Assembly: GCA_033239525.1 (NCBI GenBank)
Contig: BSYO01000010.1
Location: forward strand, 13,732,042 to 13,796,041
DNA length: 64,000 nt
Reading direction: 5' to 3'
Source: Nepenthes gracilis
Lineage: Eukaryota > Streptophyta > Magnoliopsida > Caryophyllales > Nepenthaceae
The notes beneath the pieces are model-generated. The model had not been told where the DNA came from and searched no databases. It worked only from the letters and a program-made list of their open reading frames with translations. Shown one piece after another: positions 1 through 10,858 of the stretch. The translations under genes were made by a program, and so were the position numbers. The stretch's first letter is position 1; each line of letters begins with the position of its first letter.

Positions 1-12
1 TTAGTCATGTTC

Positions 13-143
13 ACTCCCATAGTTATACAATTAATTTTTGATACGATCACAAACAAAGTATAAAGATGAATAAATTTATCAATTGTATCAAACATCTAAA
101 TAATAAAATTGATTAAGAAGACTTACTCAATGAAGAATGTATA
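13..143 (+). repeat. 131-bp direct repeat, left copy
   Basis: This copy aligns without any gap to 1238-1368, at a constant offset of 1225 bases. About five substitutions are visible by eye. The two copies bracket the solo LTR at about 138-1237. They are far too long to be a target-site duplication, so a separate duplication event is implied. Confidence 0.9.
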
Positions 144-1237
144 TAGGTCCCGGCACCCAAGGCCCAGAAAAGAAGGCCCAAAAGCCAAGCCCGCCGACCA
201 AGAGAATGACGAGGACAATTTGGCGAAAAGGCCCAAAAGCCTAACTTAGCCCAAAAGGTTAAGTTAGCCCTAAAAGCCTAAGGACCTGGGTTATCGTCCT
301 AAGAAGCCCAAATGACGACAATGATTCGAGAGACCAATTTGACCCAAGAGGCCCGAGGACGCTATAAGGGGCTAACGTCACCAATGAAATCCTGAGGATA
401 TAAAGCCAAGAATATGACACCGAAATCCCAAGGATCTTTAGCAAGCAAAACGTCCAAAAACTTAACTCAATAAGCCCGAGGATTCGACAAAGACCCAGAA
501 GGCTTTTTAGGTACAATGACAATCTCATCACCTTTGGGCCATCAAGTCAAGGGAAAAGAGGGTCCAAGATGACCGAGCACGCCAGCTTAAATGATTCATT
601 GTTACCAAGGAATATGCGTTCTCTGCAACACGCCACCCTCGTAGGAAATCACGGCGCTCAGAGCACGTATCATCATTATGGGTCTAACGACACCTGACAC
701 GCCGGATCAGTAGAGTTGGTGGCAGGACTCATTTACACGACGAATCAGCAGAGTTGGTGGCAGGCGTTCCAACACACGCCAACGCCACGTGTCCCCTTGA
801 AACGGCATGATCCCCCTCTATAAATATCTCATTCAAACAACGAGAGAAGGGATTCCAAGAGCTGACATTTGTATACATATTGTGAAAAGCAACCAAGTAA
901 AAGAAATGGAGAAAAGAAAAGAGAGAACAAGATCTCTCGCCTTGAAACTTTGTGTAGCAACAAATAGTACCACCGCGACCAGTTGTACTCCATTCTCACG
1001 ATAGTGGAATCTTTCGAACCTAACATTCACCACCGTGGTTTTTCCCCCTTTCATTCAAAAAGGGGTTTTCCACGTAAAGTCCTCGTGCCTTGTGCCATTG
1101 TCCCGTTTTACTTTCTAAAACGTTATTCTCGTCAAACTTAACAATTTCTTTTGTGTTACATGATTCCGTCCATCCAAGAGCGCAAAGAGATGACTCAGAC
1201 TCTCGTTGTACGGCAGTGGGAATACGATGACGCAACA
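138..1237 (+). mobile_element. Solo LTR, probably Gypsy/Tat-type
   Basis: This is a non-coding block of about 1.1 kb. It runs from TGTATATAGG (or just inside it, as the first six bases also belong to the flanking repeat) to GACGCAACA, giving LTR-like TG...CA ends. A plus-strand TATA box (CTCTATAAATATC) lies near 811-823. A motif common in plant LTR leaders, GGGGTTTTCCACGTAAA, lies near 1062-1078. The CGCAACA terminus matches the Tat LTR ends at 8060 and 16331. No internal coding region accompanies it, so I read it as a solo LTR. No 5-bp target-site duplication can be separated from the long flanking repeats. The left boundary is uncertain by about 6 bases. Confidence 0.65.
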
Positions 1238-1368
1238 ACTCCCATAGTTATACAATTAATTTTTGATACAATCACAAACAAAGTATAAAGATGACTAGAT
1301 TTATCAATTATATCAAACATCTAAATAATAAAATTGATTAAGAAGACTTGCTCAATGAAGAATGTATA
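1238..1368 (+). repeat. 131-bp direct repeat, right copy
   Basis: Right partner of 13-143. It starts immediately after the ...CGCAACA end of the solo LTR. Sequence after 1368 no longer matches sequence after 143. Confidence 0.9.
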
Positions 1369-3190
1369 GATAAAAAATAATGATATTACTTACCAAAAAA
1401 ATAGCATTGTCCATAAAATAATTTGATATGCATTATTTGAAAAACAAAAAATTTATTATTACACCTGACCTATGTCTGCTCAATGCATGACAATGATCAC
1501 TTTGATGTTAATTGATATACTTGATTTTGTCATTCGTGACAAAAAAATGAGAAAAAATTTAAATAAAAAAAATTGACATAACAAGAGAAAAACGGGAGTA
1601 GAGTATTTTCCCTTTATATTTGTATTGCTTAGTGTGCTGCTTTGTACTTACAATTACACTTGAATATGTTTATTAATATATACACTACAATATTCCTACT
1701 CTCTATTTTTGCATATATTTTTTTATAAATGTCCCAACCATTGTTGATCAGGATCAGCAATAGCAAATGACTTCCACGGTTCAATGTTCAAATGTTATTT
1801 ATTTTTTATCTAGAAGTAAATTTTTATATACATAGATTCTATATCGATAGTTTCTTATCACATGATTCATGTATTTTTCAGTTTCTTTTTATATATAAGA
1901 ATTTTTCATGAAATTATAAAATATGGACATTATTAAAAATATTTTATATTGACATATTCTTTGAGTGGATAAAACTAGTATTTTAAAAAATTTTCAAATA
2001 TCAATAAAAACAAGTGCCAAATACACGGCCATTATTCACATATACATCATCTTATACTATCTATACTGACTTATGCTAGATACACGTATGTGCGTATTTT
2101 GACGAGAATGTCCATACCTGAGGTAATCTGGAGCCACACTTGAGTGTTGTTTATCTAAAATGCCAATACTTAATGTGTGCCTGAGTCGCACTTGAGCAAC
2201 ATTTATTCAGAATAACCATATATAATGTACACTCGATCAATACATGAGTGTCACTAATCTAAAATGTTCACGTATAATATATATTTGAGTTGTGCACATG
2301 CATTGGGGCAAGGCTCTCATGTTAAATCTTTTGCAATAGATGTAGCTTATGCAGCGCATATGTGTTGGGTTGCTGTTTTTTAAATGACCGCTCTTTTGAC
2401 TTAATTTTTAACTTTCTTTATAAATATCTCACTTTCAAAATATTTATGAAGAATGAAAACTAATGCATAAAGGCTGCACTCTTTAAACTCTCTTTGATAA
2501 AAGTAACTAGCCATCATTTGCATAAAAAAATCAAATTATTATTTTTCAAATAAATTGTTAAAGTTTTCCTCTCAATATTTTTTTCATTATTTTACACACT
2601 CATTTTAGCTTGTATGCTCATGTTTAGAATGTTCATGGTGTAAATATTGGGATCCAATAGTATTTAGTGATTATATTCCAAGGAAAGTAAGATTTAAAAA
2701 AATATTGGAAGCTGTTTAGTTTGATTGTAACAACCAAATTTATTGAGTTTTTTTATAGGGGTCACAAATCAAAAGTTAATCAACTAAGATTTAATGTATC
2801 TATTCCACTTAAATTGTAAACTAATTTTTTTAGTGTATTGTTTTTATTGGCCATAAAAATCTAAAGAATTTTATTTGACAACTGTTAGTTATTAAAGTTT
2901 TTCTTCATCATCAAATCTTTCTGCCAATTTTTTTTCATTTAGATTTATTTTGATATTACAATTAGTTGTGAATATTTATTTTAATTTACATCTAGTTCAA
3001 AATATATTTTATGTGTATTTATATTTAAATATTTTCAAAGAAGAAAAAAAAATGCTCATCAAGTAGAAAGGAAGACCAACTCAAGAGACCAATTGGGAGC
3101 TTGCTAAAGACATAATAGTGAAGAGGTGAAAGATCAAAGCTATATTAAAGATAAAGTCAACGAGGATATTAATAACTAAGTAGGGGTAGA
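1369..3190. other. AT-rich non-coding stretch with degenerate short repeats
   Basis: No credible ORF is present. Between about 2100 and 2330 a degenerate motif recurs roughly every 65 bases (cacttgag..., then a phrase like atctaaaatg). The last bases, AAGTAGGGGTAGA at 3178-3190, are purine-rich and directly precede an LTR start, so they look like a polypurine tract. The 200-300 bases before that may be the tail of a Copia internal region, but no protein is readable. Confidence 0.5.
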
Positions 3191-3594
3191 TGTTAGAATT
3201 TAAAATAAACCCTGTAAAATTTTACATAATTTTTTTCGTATTATTAAATTTAAGTAAATTTAATTTAAAATTTAATATTATAAAAAAATTATATGATCAG
3301 ATATACCACTATAAAAATTAGGGACTTATAGCATATACAATTGCTGAAGGCATAAAACCCTTTATATGTAAAAATAAATTTTGAATATCTTTTTTTTTAT
3401 ATATGATTGTTGCTTATTGATATGTGATTATTTATTTGTATTTTCACACTTTCAACAAAATCCTTACTTATATTTGACATACTGAATACTAATTGATTTC
3501 TTGTGATTACATTCCAAGATCAACTCTAACATTTAAGTGTGCATGAGGTTATCTTAGCTAGCGTCTAACTCCCAATAAGAGCAAACATACCACA
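3191..3594 (+). mobile_element. Old Copia-like LTR, preceded by a PPT (3' LTR configuration)
   Basis: A 404-bp block from TGTTAGAATTT to ATACCACA aligns over its length to 6319-6712 in the same orientation, at perhaps 65-75% identity by eye. The preceding purine tract (3178-3190) implies that it was a 3' LTR. No matching target-site duplication is visible. Confidence 0.55.
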
Positions 3595-5700
3595 AGTGAC
3601 ACAAATCTAAACCAAAGCAACTCAAATTATTTATAATTCAAAAAAAAACAAAATCCTAAAATAATACAATAGAAATTGACAAATTCCAAACTCTAGCATA
3701 ACAAATAAGCAAACCACAAGACTCAAATATACAACCATAACCCATGCAAAATCTTATCGGATCATCATCCAAATAATATAATAAATTACCTACTCTACAA
3801 ATATCGCAAGGGAGATGACAAACCGGCTATAAACATGCCAAATGTAAAACATAATATCCCGATTGTTCTCAATATATAACCATGGGTCTATCTTTGACAG
3901 ATTCTAATATCCAAAATACAACGGATACCAACCTAAGTTGAAACAAAACTAACACTCACCCAAAATAGATGAATGTTTCAATCAGATCACGTTTAAACTT
4001 ATATAATGTATCTAAGCCCAATAATCTTAAGGGGATAAAAAATAGAAAATATAAATTTAGAACTCAACAAGTATTAATATCACATATATAATAAATAAAT
4101 ATATCCTACAAATCAGATGAATGGTCCATACAATATTCTAAATGGATAAAAGATATAATTTTTAAAGTCTAATAACAAAAGTCAAATCACAAATCTAAAA
4201 ACCCGATATCAAAAACCAAATCATAAAATTCGAATCATAATTTGAAAGCAAAAGTCATGAAAGTAGTCTCGTACTCAAATCATATCCAAATTAAAATGTA
4301 GTTCCATCGGGATATACTCATAACAAATCATGATTCGAAATCAAATTATATAATATAAATCATATTATATCCATACGAAGAGTATATTGAACGAAACAAA
4401 ATTAGGATCCAAACACATATGAATATACAAAAGCCGAAACAAAATCATATAAATTAAAATATGTTTCGAAATGAATCGCATATCAGATGTACGAGATATA
4501 CCAAATTTCATTCGTGAATAAACCTATGAATATCAAATCGAGTCTAAATATAAATACATGTAGAAATACAATGAATGTATTAAATCAAAGAACCAAAGAA
4601 TGTGAGACCAACTTGATAAAGGATAATGCATACTCTCGGTAACTTTAACCCATAGTTATCTACTATTTAGATCCGTAGGTAGGGTCATTTATGTACTCTA
4701 TTTGTCATAGATAAGAAAAGTATTTGCTATATTTTGTCACCCGTAATTTTGAGTGCAATCCTCAAATTTAATACATATATTAAGAGGTCTAAATATATTA
4801 GTTTTTCGTTCAATTCACTTACGATGACTCTTATTAAAATACAAACGGGGTAAAATATTTACAAACAAAACTTTTTCTTTCCAGTAGAAAATGGAATCAC
4901 ATAATGTTTCTGTCAGGAACACAATCTCCTCATCGAGAGAGGTGTCACAAATTACATATCCGAATAAAATCACAAATGTAGCGACTTTAATCCCCTAATA
5001 GTGATGCATGAGTACTACTATATGACCCATGCATATTTTCATATTTTTTCCATACTAATATATTGATACTTAAATATATAGTCTCAAATATTTATCCATT
5101 TTTCATAAAATAACAAACCCCACTAATATTTATAAATTCAATACAAAACCCACAAATGATCAGTAAAAATATCATACATGCACAATAGGAACACGTGGAC
5201 TCAATAAAAATAGTATACACAAAAGTTAAACTTTCAAAACATACACAAAGCTCATCAAATACTGAAATAGAGTAAGGATAGGGATTATAGATACTTACCT
5301 TGATATCATACCAAATAGATCTATCAAAAGAATGCTTTAATTCACCTCTCTCTTCTTCCTCTCTTCTCTTCATTCTCCTCTCTCTCTCTCTTCTCTTTTC
5401 TCTCTTCCTTTCTCCCGCGCAAAAATGACGAATATGCATTGCTCCCCCCTTTTATACCTAAGTCGATGCTCGAGTGCCACTCAAACACTCTTTAGGCGCC
5501 AGCCTCTCCAAAATCAGTGCCTCAAGTACTACTCGGGCGCTCCTTCTCAGCATTTTGCGCTTCAAGCATCCCTCTGGCGCACTGATCTACGAATCAAATT
5601 TCTTCAAATTTTTACCAAATACAATTAATTCCAAAGTATTCAAATTACTCAAAATAACAATTAATACCAAAATAAATCAAATGAAAACCAGATATTAAAG
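3595..5700 (-). mobile_element. Decayed Tekay/Del-like LTR, minus strand
   Basis: This non-coding stretch follows the same order of landmarks as the other Tekay-like LTRs in the window. It has a phrase of the type 'aactcaacaagtat' near 4060. It has a splice-donor-like box read on the minus strand as CAAGGTAAGTATC (about 5289-5301), a pyrimidine-rich tract (purine-rich leader on the minus strand, 5340-5415), a minus-strand TATA box at 5446-5460 and a GC-rich cluster of CTCGAG-type repeats at 5460-5590. Exact ends and target-site duplication were not found. A minus-strand reading frame at 5092-5439 is leader sequence, not a gene. Confidence 0.5.
5446..5460 (-). promoter_or_regulatory. TATA box of minus-strand LTR
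   Basis: The minus strand reads TAGGTATAAAAGGGG. It lies just upstream of the purine-rich leader and just downstream of the GC-rich repeat cluster, the usual place for an LTR promoter. Confidence 0.55.
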
Positions 5701-6109
5701 CACAGTTTTGTGACTATGAAAATTGAATCATGGTGATCGCAAGACAATTGTGAATGCAAAATAGGAAACATAATCCAAGGTCGCTAGGAGTGCTAGGCAT
5801 GTCTAGAATATCCTTCATTTTTTGCTCCCCTGCGCTCATGGTTGTCGGCTCTATATGTGAAGGTAGCGTTTCCACTTAGTGCATTGATGGTCTACTCATG
5901 CTTATGCTCACCACCATCACCACCACCACTTGCACGGAGCACCCTCCAAATTATTCAAACTCAAAGCTGAATGGCTTGATCACATCAAATGATGCCAAAT
6001 TTAATTTAGTGGATATTTAAAACCCTAATGTCTAAAAAGGAGATGTTAATCATCGAAGTCTTAGCCCTTGAGATTTAGTATCAGAAGTATAGCAATACCA
6101 CTCATAATT
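5701..6109. other. Unassigned stretch
   Basis: No ORF or recognised repeat. A CAC/CAT-rich run lies near 5911-5935. I cannot link it to a family. Confidence 0.4.
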
Positions 6110-6310
6110 CAATGGAGTGAGATCCAGAATGAAACTACTAGAAGTAGAGGAACAAGAGTAAACAAGAAGACCTGGACTGTAGAAGAAAACAAAAACGGAC
6201 TGAAGGGAGTGAAATGAGTTCAGGCAAGTGGCCTGGGTGGCAATGGCATGCAGAGAGTACGACCATCTTCTACAGTACTAAGTTGTGCTTATCACGAGTG
6301 AAGATTTTTA
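6110..6310 (+). pseudogene. Possible Myb/SANT-like gene fragment
   Basis: In one plus-strand frame the translation reads SRGTRVNKKTWTVEEN at about 6138-6190 and, after an in-frame TGA, VQASGLGGNGMQR. The pattern W-T-x-E-E followed by V-x-x-S-G...N-G resembles the start of the plant Myb/SANT-like domain (Myb_DNA-bind_3) found next to PIF/Harbinger transposases and in related host genes. The match is short and interrupted by a stop. No transposase is visible nearby. It could equally be chance in an otherwise unassigned region. Confidence 0.25.
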
Positions 6311-6318
6311 AGCCTATT

Positions 6319-6712
6319 GTACGCCAGAATCCATACAGAGGCCTGCAATCGTTTACATAATTTTCTAGCATTCTAAAATTTAGCTAAATTTAGTTAAATT
6401 TTAGCATGACAGAAAAATTAAATATCTCATTATAAAATTAAAAATTTTTAATGAATAGTAGAGTTAAAGGCCCAAAATCCTCCATATGAGAAAAGAATTC
6501 AAAAATCTTCTTCTATATGTAATTATTTTTATTGTTAAGTGATCACTTACTCATATTTCTATACTTTCAACTAGTGAAATACTTGTATCCGTCATACTTA
6601 TTACTAAATGATTTCTCGTTAATGTATCTTGAAATCAACTCTCACACTTAAGTGTACTTGATAATCAACTTAATAGGTGTTTGACTCTGAATGAGAACGG
6701 ATGTGTTGCACA
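6319..6712 (+). mobile_element. Old LTR followed by a PBS-like site (5' LTR configuration)
   Basis: This is the partner of 3191-3594, running from TGTACGCC to TGTTGCACA. About 40 bases downstream, at 6753-6765, lies TGGTATCTAAGCC, close to the tRNA-iMet binding site TGGTATCAGAGC. That places it as a 5' LTR. Coding remains follow on the same strand at 6790-6987 and again beyond the nested element. No target-site duplication is visible. Confidence 0.55.
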
Positions 6713-6752
6713 ATTTTTTTTATTTTTGTTATGAAAATCAAACTATAATAGC

Positions 6753-6765
6753 TGGTATCTAAGCC
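6753..6765 (+). other. Degenerate tRNA-iMet primer binding site
   Basis: TGGTATCTAAGCC differs little from the iMet PBS consensus. Its distance from the LTR end (about 40 bases) is greater than usual, so some insertion or a misjudged LTR end is possible. Confidence 0.5.
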
Positions 6766-6789
6766 TAACTTAAAAAAGGATTGGTAAGA

Positions 6790-6987
6790 AATGCCTTAGT
6801 TTTCGGAAAAGCTTATACGGTGGGGATGATAATGCCACAAATGGTATCACAATCAATTATCTAGACGAATCCTATGATGCATTCAACTTTAGTAGCTCAT
6901 CTCGAAGCTCAAGAGAAAAGTGATCAAGCCAAAATCCAAGATAACTCTTTCGATAAGATGAAAATGCAGGCAAATAATCATACCAGC
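6790..6987 (+). pseudogene. 5' part of a decayed gag, interrupted by the Tat element
   Basis: One plus-strand frame gives an acidic, Q/E/K-rich peptide ending KMQANNHTS. It continues, once the nested element 6988-13392 is removed, as QLTSLEEVVKDL from 13398. This helical style is usual for the region upstream of a Gypsy capsid domain. It contains a stop and is not functional. Confidence 0.45.
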
Positions 6988-8060
6988 TGTTGCGTTTTGG
7001 ATCCGTGGTTTCCAAGTAACACGAATGTTTGAGATTTAGGGATGTAGAGAGAAAGAGATTAAGACCGGATTTTTACGTGGAAAGCATTCCCATGAATGAG
7101 AAGGAAAAATCACGAGACTTTGGACCTTTAGAAATACTTCACTATCAAGATGGAAGTTTTTACAAAGTACAAATGTTAGGGTTAATCCCTTCCTTATCTC
7201 TTGTCTTGTACTTCTTCCCTAGGGGGTTTTGCTCGCTGGGAGGCATTATCACTCTCATTGGGAAGTTTTATCACTCTTTTTTGTTCCATTCATTGGAAAG
7301 TGGGGGATTAAGTGGCCGAGAGAAAGTGGGGCTTTTTCCCTTCTCTGGAGTAAGTTTTTGGGGAGAGAAAATCCGATCCTTTGGAAAGGAACTTTGTCAG
7401 GTATCTATAGGAAAGATCATGCCGTTGGGGAGAAGACACGTCGCAGCCATCGAATGGCCGAGAAGCGGTGCAGTATCCCACTAGCCTCATTTAATGCTGC
7501 TGACGTGTGCAGGATGGCACGCGGCTGGCGCCATTAGTAGGCCTAGGCGTGTCAGGCATGCGGGTTCTAGGCGTCAGTCTTGATTTGACCAGGCGTGCCC
7601 TATTTAGATGGTGACTGGCAATGGTTGCAGGTTTCCTTGAGAATCGGCGAAGTCGCTTAGCTGGCATCCTCGGCCGAACATAGGGCAGTCCTCATCCTTG
7701 GGTGGAGCTCCTTGTGAGTCCACGGACTCGTAAGAGGAGGCAGCTCTCAGAGGATCCTCTGGGGAACGCCCCGGAGTTTCTTCTTGACTTCTCGGATGGT
7801 TCTGAGACTCGGCAGGACTTCTAGGGTTTTCGGTCTTTTTCCTGTCCGTGTATTTGGATGTCGTTAGCGATGTCCTCGAGCTTCCTTATGAGCGGACGGG
7901 ACCTCTTGTGCTTCTACTGTCGTCTTGGTCTTTGGGTCATTGGCCTCTGCTTTGAGCCTCTCTGGCTGTCCAGCCTTTCTGGCTAATGGGCGCCTTTTTG
8001 GGCCTTCCGCATGAGCCTTTTGGGCCGTGCTTCTATGGGCCCTTATATTGGGGCCCAACA
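6988..8060 (-). repeat. 3' LTR of the pol-less Tat element
   Basis: Aligns end to end with 12320-13392. Its TATA region (7400-7411) reads TATAGATA on the minus strand and is degenerate. Reading frames inside it (for example 7029-7537) are non-coding LTR. Confidence 0.88.
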
Positions 8061-8076
8061 TAGCCCCCCATGCCAA
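8061..8076 (-). other. Polypurine tract
   Basis: The minus strand reads TTGGCATGGGGGGCTA directly before the 3' LTR. It resembles the tract at 31795-31808 of the other Tat element (CATGGGGAGCCAG), supporting a common family. Confidence 0.75.
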
Positions 8077-8588
8077 AGGGCCCGAGGCTCTCTGCCGTTT
8101 GGCATGAAGTCGCTGATCTTCTAGAGGAGTTGGCTACTTCTCGCTCGAATTTGGCCGTGCGGGCGCTTATAACTTGATACGGACATTCCTGAATGGGTCA
8201 AAGTCTGACGATCATGTTCGGATTAGGCCCTTCATAGTGACCGTCCGAGCATGTGCGTCCTTGGGGTGAGTGCGGCGTTAAGCTTGGTGGGAGATGATCC
8301 CAGGGCTTCTTACGGGTCCGAGACCTTTCAGTAGCCGCCGTTTCATCTCCTGCCCGAGCATTAAATGTGATATCTGGTTGATGTGACGTCTTGTGGGCGC
8401 CTTGGGAAGGAAGGCCATCATCCCCCTGAGACGAATGGCCGGTCGACGCGTGGCAAGGGTAATGAGTGCACTTTTTGAATTCCCGGGAGTATTTAAATGC
8501 CTCCTTACTCCGATTTTGCATCTTCGCGCCTGTTTTTCGTTTTCTCCTCTAAGTGCTGAGGCTTTCCGTTCTTCCCCATTTCTGTTTT

Positions 8589-10597
8589 ATGGCACCCGGA
8601 GTGAGACAAATAGCCTCAACGGTGACGCTCGACAAGCTTACGGAGATTCGAGCTCGATATTGGATCCCTGAGTCCACAGCCATGATGATCCCAGAGTCGC
8701 ATGATAGGGCACGGTGTCCTCAGGACAGCTTCATTACCGTTTATGAGGTCCACCTCAAAGGTGGGCTACGGTTTTCCATCACGGAGGAGCTTTACGACAT
8801 CATGAGGGCACTCGGAGTGCCTCTCGTCAGGCTTCAGCCAAATGCAGTCAGGTACCTAGTGTCCTTGTGCGTTTTCCTCCGGTGCCACAAGAAGCTCTTG
8901 AATGCTCTTACGGTCAAGGTGATGTTTCGCTTTACCCAGAACCTTGACTGGATTATAATGACTCCCTGCCTGGATTTTTCCTTAATGTGCGGAGGTAACC
9001 CAGACTCCATGAAGCGGTGAAAGGATAAGTTTTTCTTCCTTGGCGTTCACGAGCATTGGGACATTCCCTTTAAGTGGGGGAAGGTGGCTAGCCAGTATAG
9101 CTCTAACCCTTCGAAGGAGGACAGGGAGAGTGTGAAGGAGTTTACAGACTTGGTGCTGGCCAATTTGGGGAGCTTTCACCTGAACAAGAGCAACATCTGC
9201 CTGTCCCCTAAGAAGTTTGAGGAGGCCAAGTGGGGTCCACGGACCGAGGCTTCTGCCGTAACTTCTCCCAAGAAGTCCAAGAAGAGACTAATGGCGAGCA
9301 CGGATGCGAGGATCGGGGTTCCTCCGTCGCCTAGGTGAAAACCTCCTCGGCCGAGCTTGGGGCTACTGCGGGCCGTCGTTGAGCCCTCCTCCGGTGATGA
9401 TGATTTCAACATTGATGATTAGAGCGGCGATGGCGTGGCTGCTCCTGCAGCAAAAGGTTGAGGATCGGCTCTTTGCCTGAGTCCTCGGGTCGAAGGTCTC
9501 GCCTTCACTTCCATCTGCTAATCTTCCCGGCAGTCCTCGGGAGGCAAGGTCTCGCCTTCACTTCCATTTGCTAATCTTCCCGCTGAGTCCTCGGGAGCTG
9601 AAGGTGTCACCTTCCTGTGATGATTTTGTCCTCGAAGTTCCCGTTGATTTGTCCGGTGACGTCTCGGACATGATTGATCATCTTTTCGAGGACATAGGAG
9701 GTGGGAACTCCGTGGTGGATGCTGAGAAGGGAATGACGGCTGAGACGGTCCGAGAGGTGGTAGAGGTCGAGGAGTTAGGTGCTTACGAGCTCATGCCCCT
9801 TGATCATTTTGAGCACCCTATTGTGGTCCAAGTCGAGCGACCGTCTGAACTTCTTGGGGATGTTGATTTTGAGGCAGGCTCTTAGTGCCTTTTATAGCTG
9901 CTGAGCCCGAGTTCGAGGGGGCGTCTGGGAGTATTTTGCAGGAGTCCGAGGCCCTTAAGCGACGCGACGCGGGGAAGGATCCCCTCGTTTCTAAGGTAAC
10001 TTGCTGCTTCTTTTCTTACCTTGCCCCCAGCTGTTTGCATTTTGATGAGCCTTTTTGCTGCAGCTTCAGGATCTGATTGGAGGCCTCAGTGAGCTGGTGG
10101 TAGAGCTCGCCCAGTCCCGCTTGGAAATGGGATCTTCGAGGGCCGCCCGGGAAGCTGCGCAACGGGCGGAGGCAGAGCTGGCTGAAGCTAAGGAGAATAT
10201 TGCTTCTTTGGAGGACACCGTCATGCTCCTGCGGCTCCAGCAGGGCCTCCTCCAGGATCGGATCCTTCGTCAAGAGGAGTGGTTGAGGACATCCGTACAG
10301 ATTGCCGAGATGGCACCAGTGTTGGATGGCAAGTACTAGGATGGCATTCGCATCTGTCGCCGAGTGGCGCGACTAATCCGTCCGCGATGTCCTGTGGCCG
10401 TCCTCGATCCCAGGAACGCCAATGCCTTGAGCGTTGAAGACTTATTCGGCGTTGCTGGGAGGCCTTTCCCTGGCCCTCCTCGGGTAGGGCCTGAAGGTGA
10501 GCCTCTTACGCCCGAGGAGCCAGTTCTGGCAGACCAAACAGAATCTCCTGGAGCTCAAGAGGCTCAAGGAGAAGGGAGTCGAGAGGCGCTCCCATGA
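8589..10597 (+). pseudogene. Antisense ORF of Tat element (putative gypsy-type transposon protein family)
   Basis: This gene runs opposite to the element's own transcription. The first block (ATG at 8589, stop TGA at 9018) contains YEVHLKGGLRF and LQPNAVRYLVSL, the signature of the plant family I know as 'putative gypsy type transposon' (Pfam PF04195). Past the TGA the same frame continues to 9338 with HWDIPFKWGKV. A linker (9568-9885) is acidic. A +/-1 frameshift near 9885 leads to a stretch ending PLVSK at 9995. A GT-AG intron (9996-10063) joins in phase 0 to LQDLIGGLSELV, an Ala/Glu-rich coiled coil, then GIRICRRVARLIRP and a Pro/Glu-rich tail. A homologous ORF sits in the same place in the element at 31211-40653. 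Its function is unknown; antisense ORFs are established for the Tat lineage. Stops at 9018, 9336 and 10337 plus the frameshift make it a pseudogene. Confidence 0.75.
9996..10063 (+). other. Predicted intron of the antisense ORF (68 bp)
   Basis: Donor CTAAG|GTAACT, pyrimidine-rich interior, acceptor GCTGCAG|CTTCAG. Removing it joins two open frames in phase 0 (PLVSK then LQDLIGG), whereas read-through ends in a stop at 10074-10076. The donor sequence GTAACT recurs at the matching place in the second Tat element (33743). Confidence 0.6.
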
Positions 10598-10858
10598 TAT
10601 TTTGTTTTTTTTTTCTTATTTTGTTACACTTGTATATAAACTTATTTTTATAAATATGACTTGTCCATTTTGTATCAGAGCTTCGGACGTTTCTTTTGCC
10701 ATGCTTGTGTGAGTGTCTTCTTTTTTTTTTTTTGCGACGCGATGTATGGCACCTTACTCTTAGCTTTGAGCGCGTGATCTCTTTAAGATCCTTGGCCTTT
10801 TAACTTCTCGGGTTTGGGCGTGTGACCCTTTTAGGATCTTCCAGCTTTTACCCTTTTG
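10598..10858. other. Spacer between antisense ORF and tandem repeats
   Basis: T-rich run at 10603-10625 and another at 10720-10731, followed by degenerate phrases on 'gatctttaagatcctt' and 'cttttgacc'. These look like worn units related to the neighbouring array. No ORF. Confidence 0.5.

Noticed and set aside
11..1368. Treating 13-143 and 1238-1368 as the LTRs of a tiny retrotransposon
   Set aside because: The repeats do not begin TG or end CA, and no PBS or PPT adjoins them. The sequence between has its own LTR landmarks.
7029..7537. Reading frame of 151 codons at 7029-7484 with a near-identical 184-codon frame at 12361-12915
   Set aside because: The two are the same segment of the two Tat LTRs, so the resemblance is LTR duplication, not a gene family. 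No domain.
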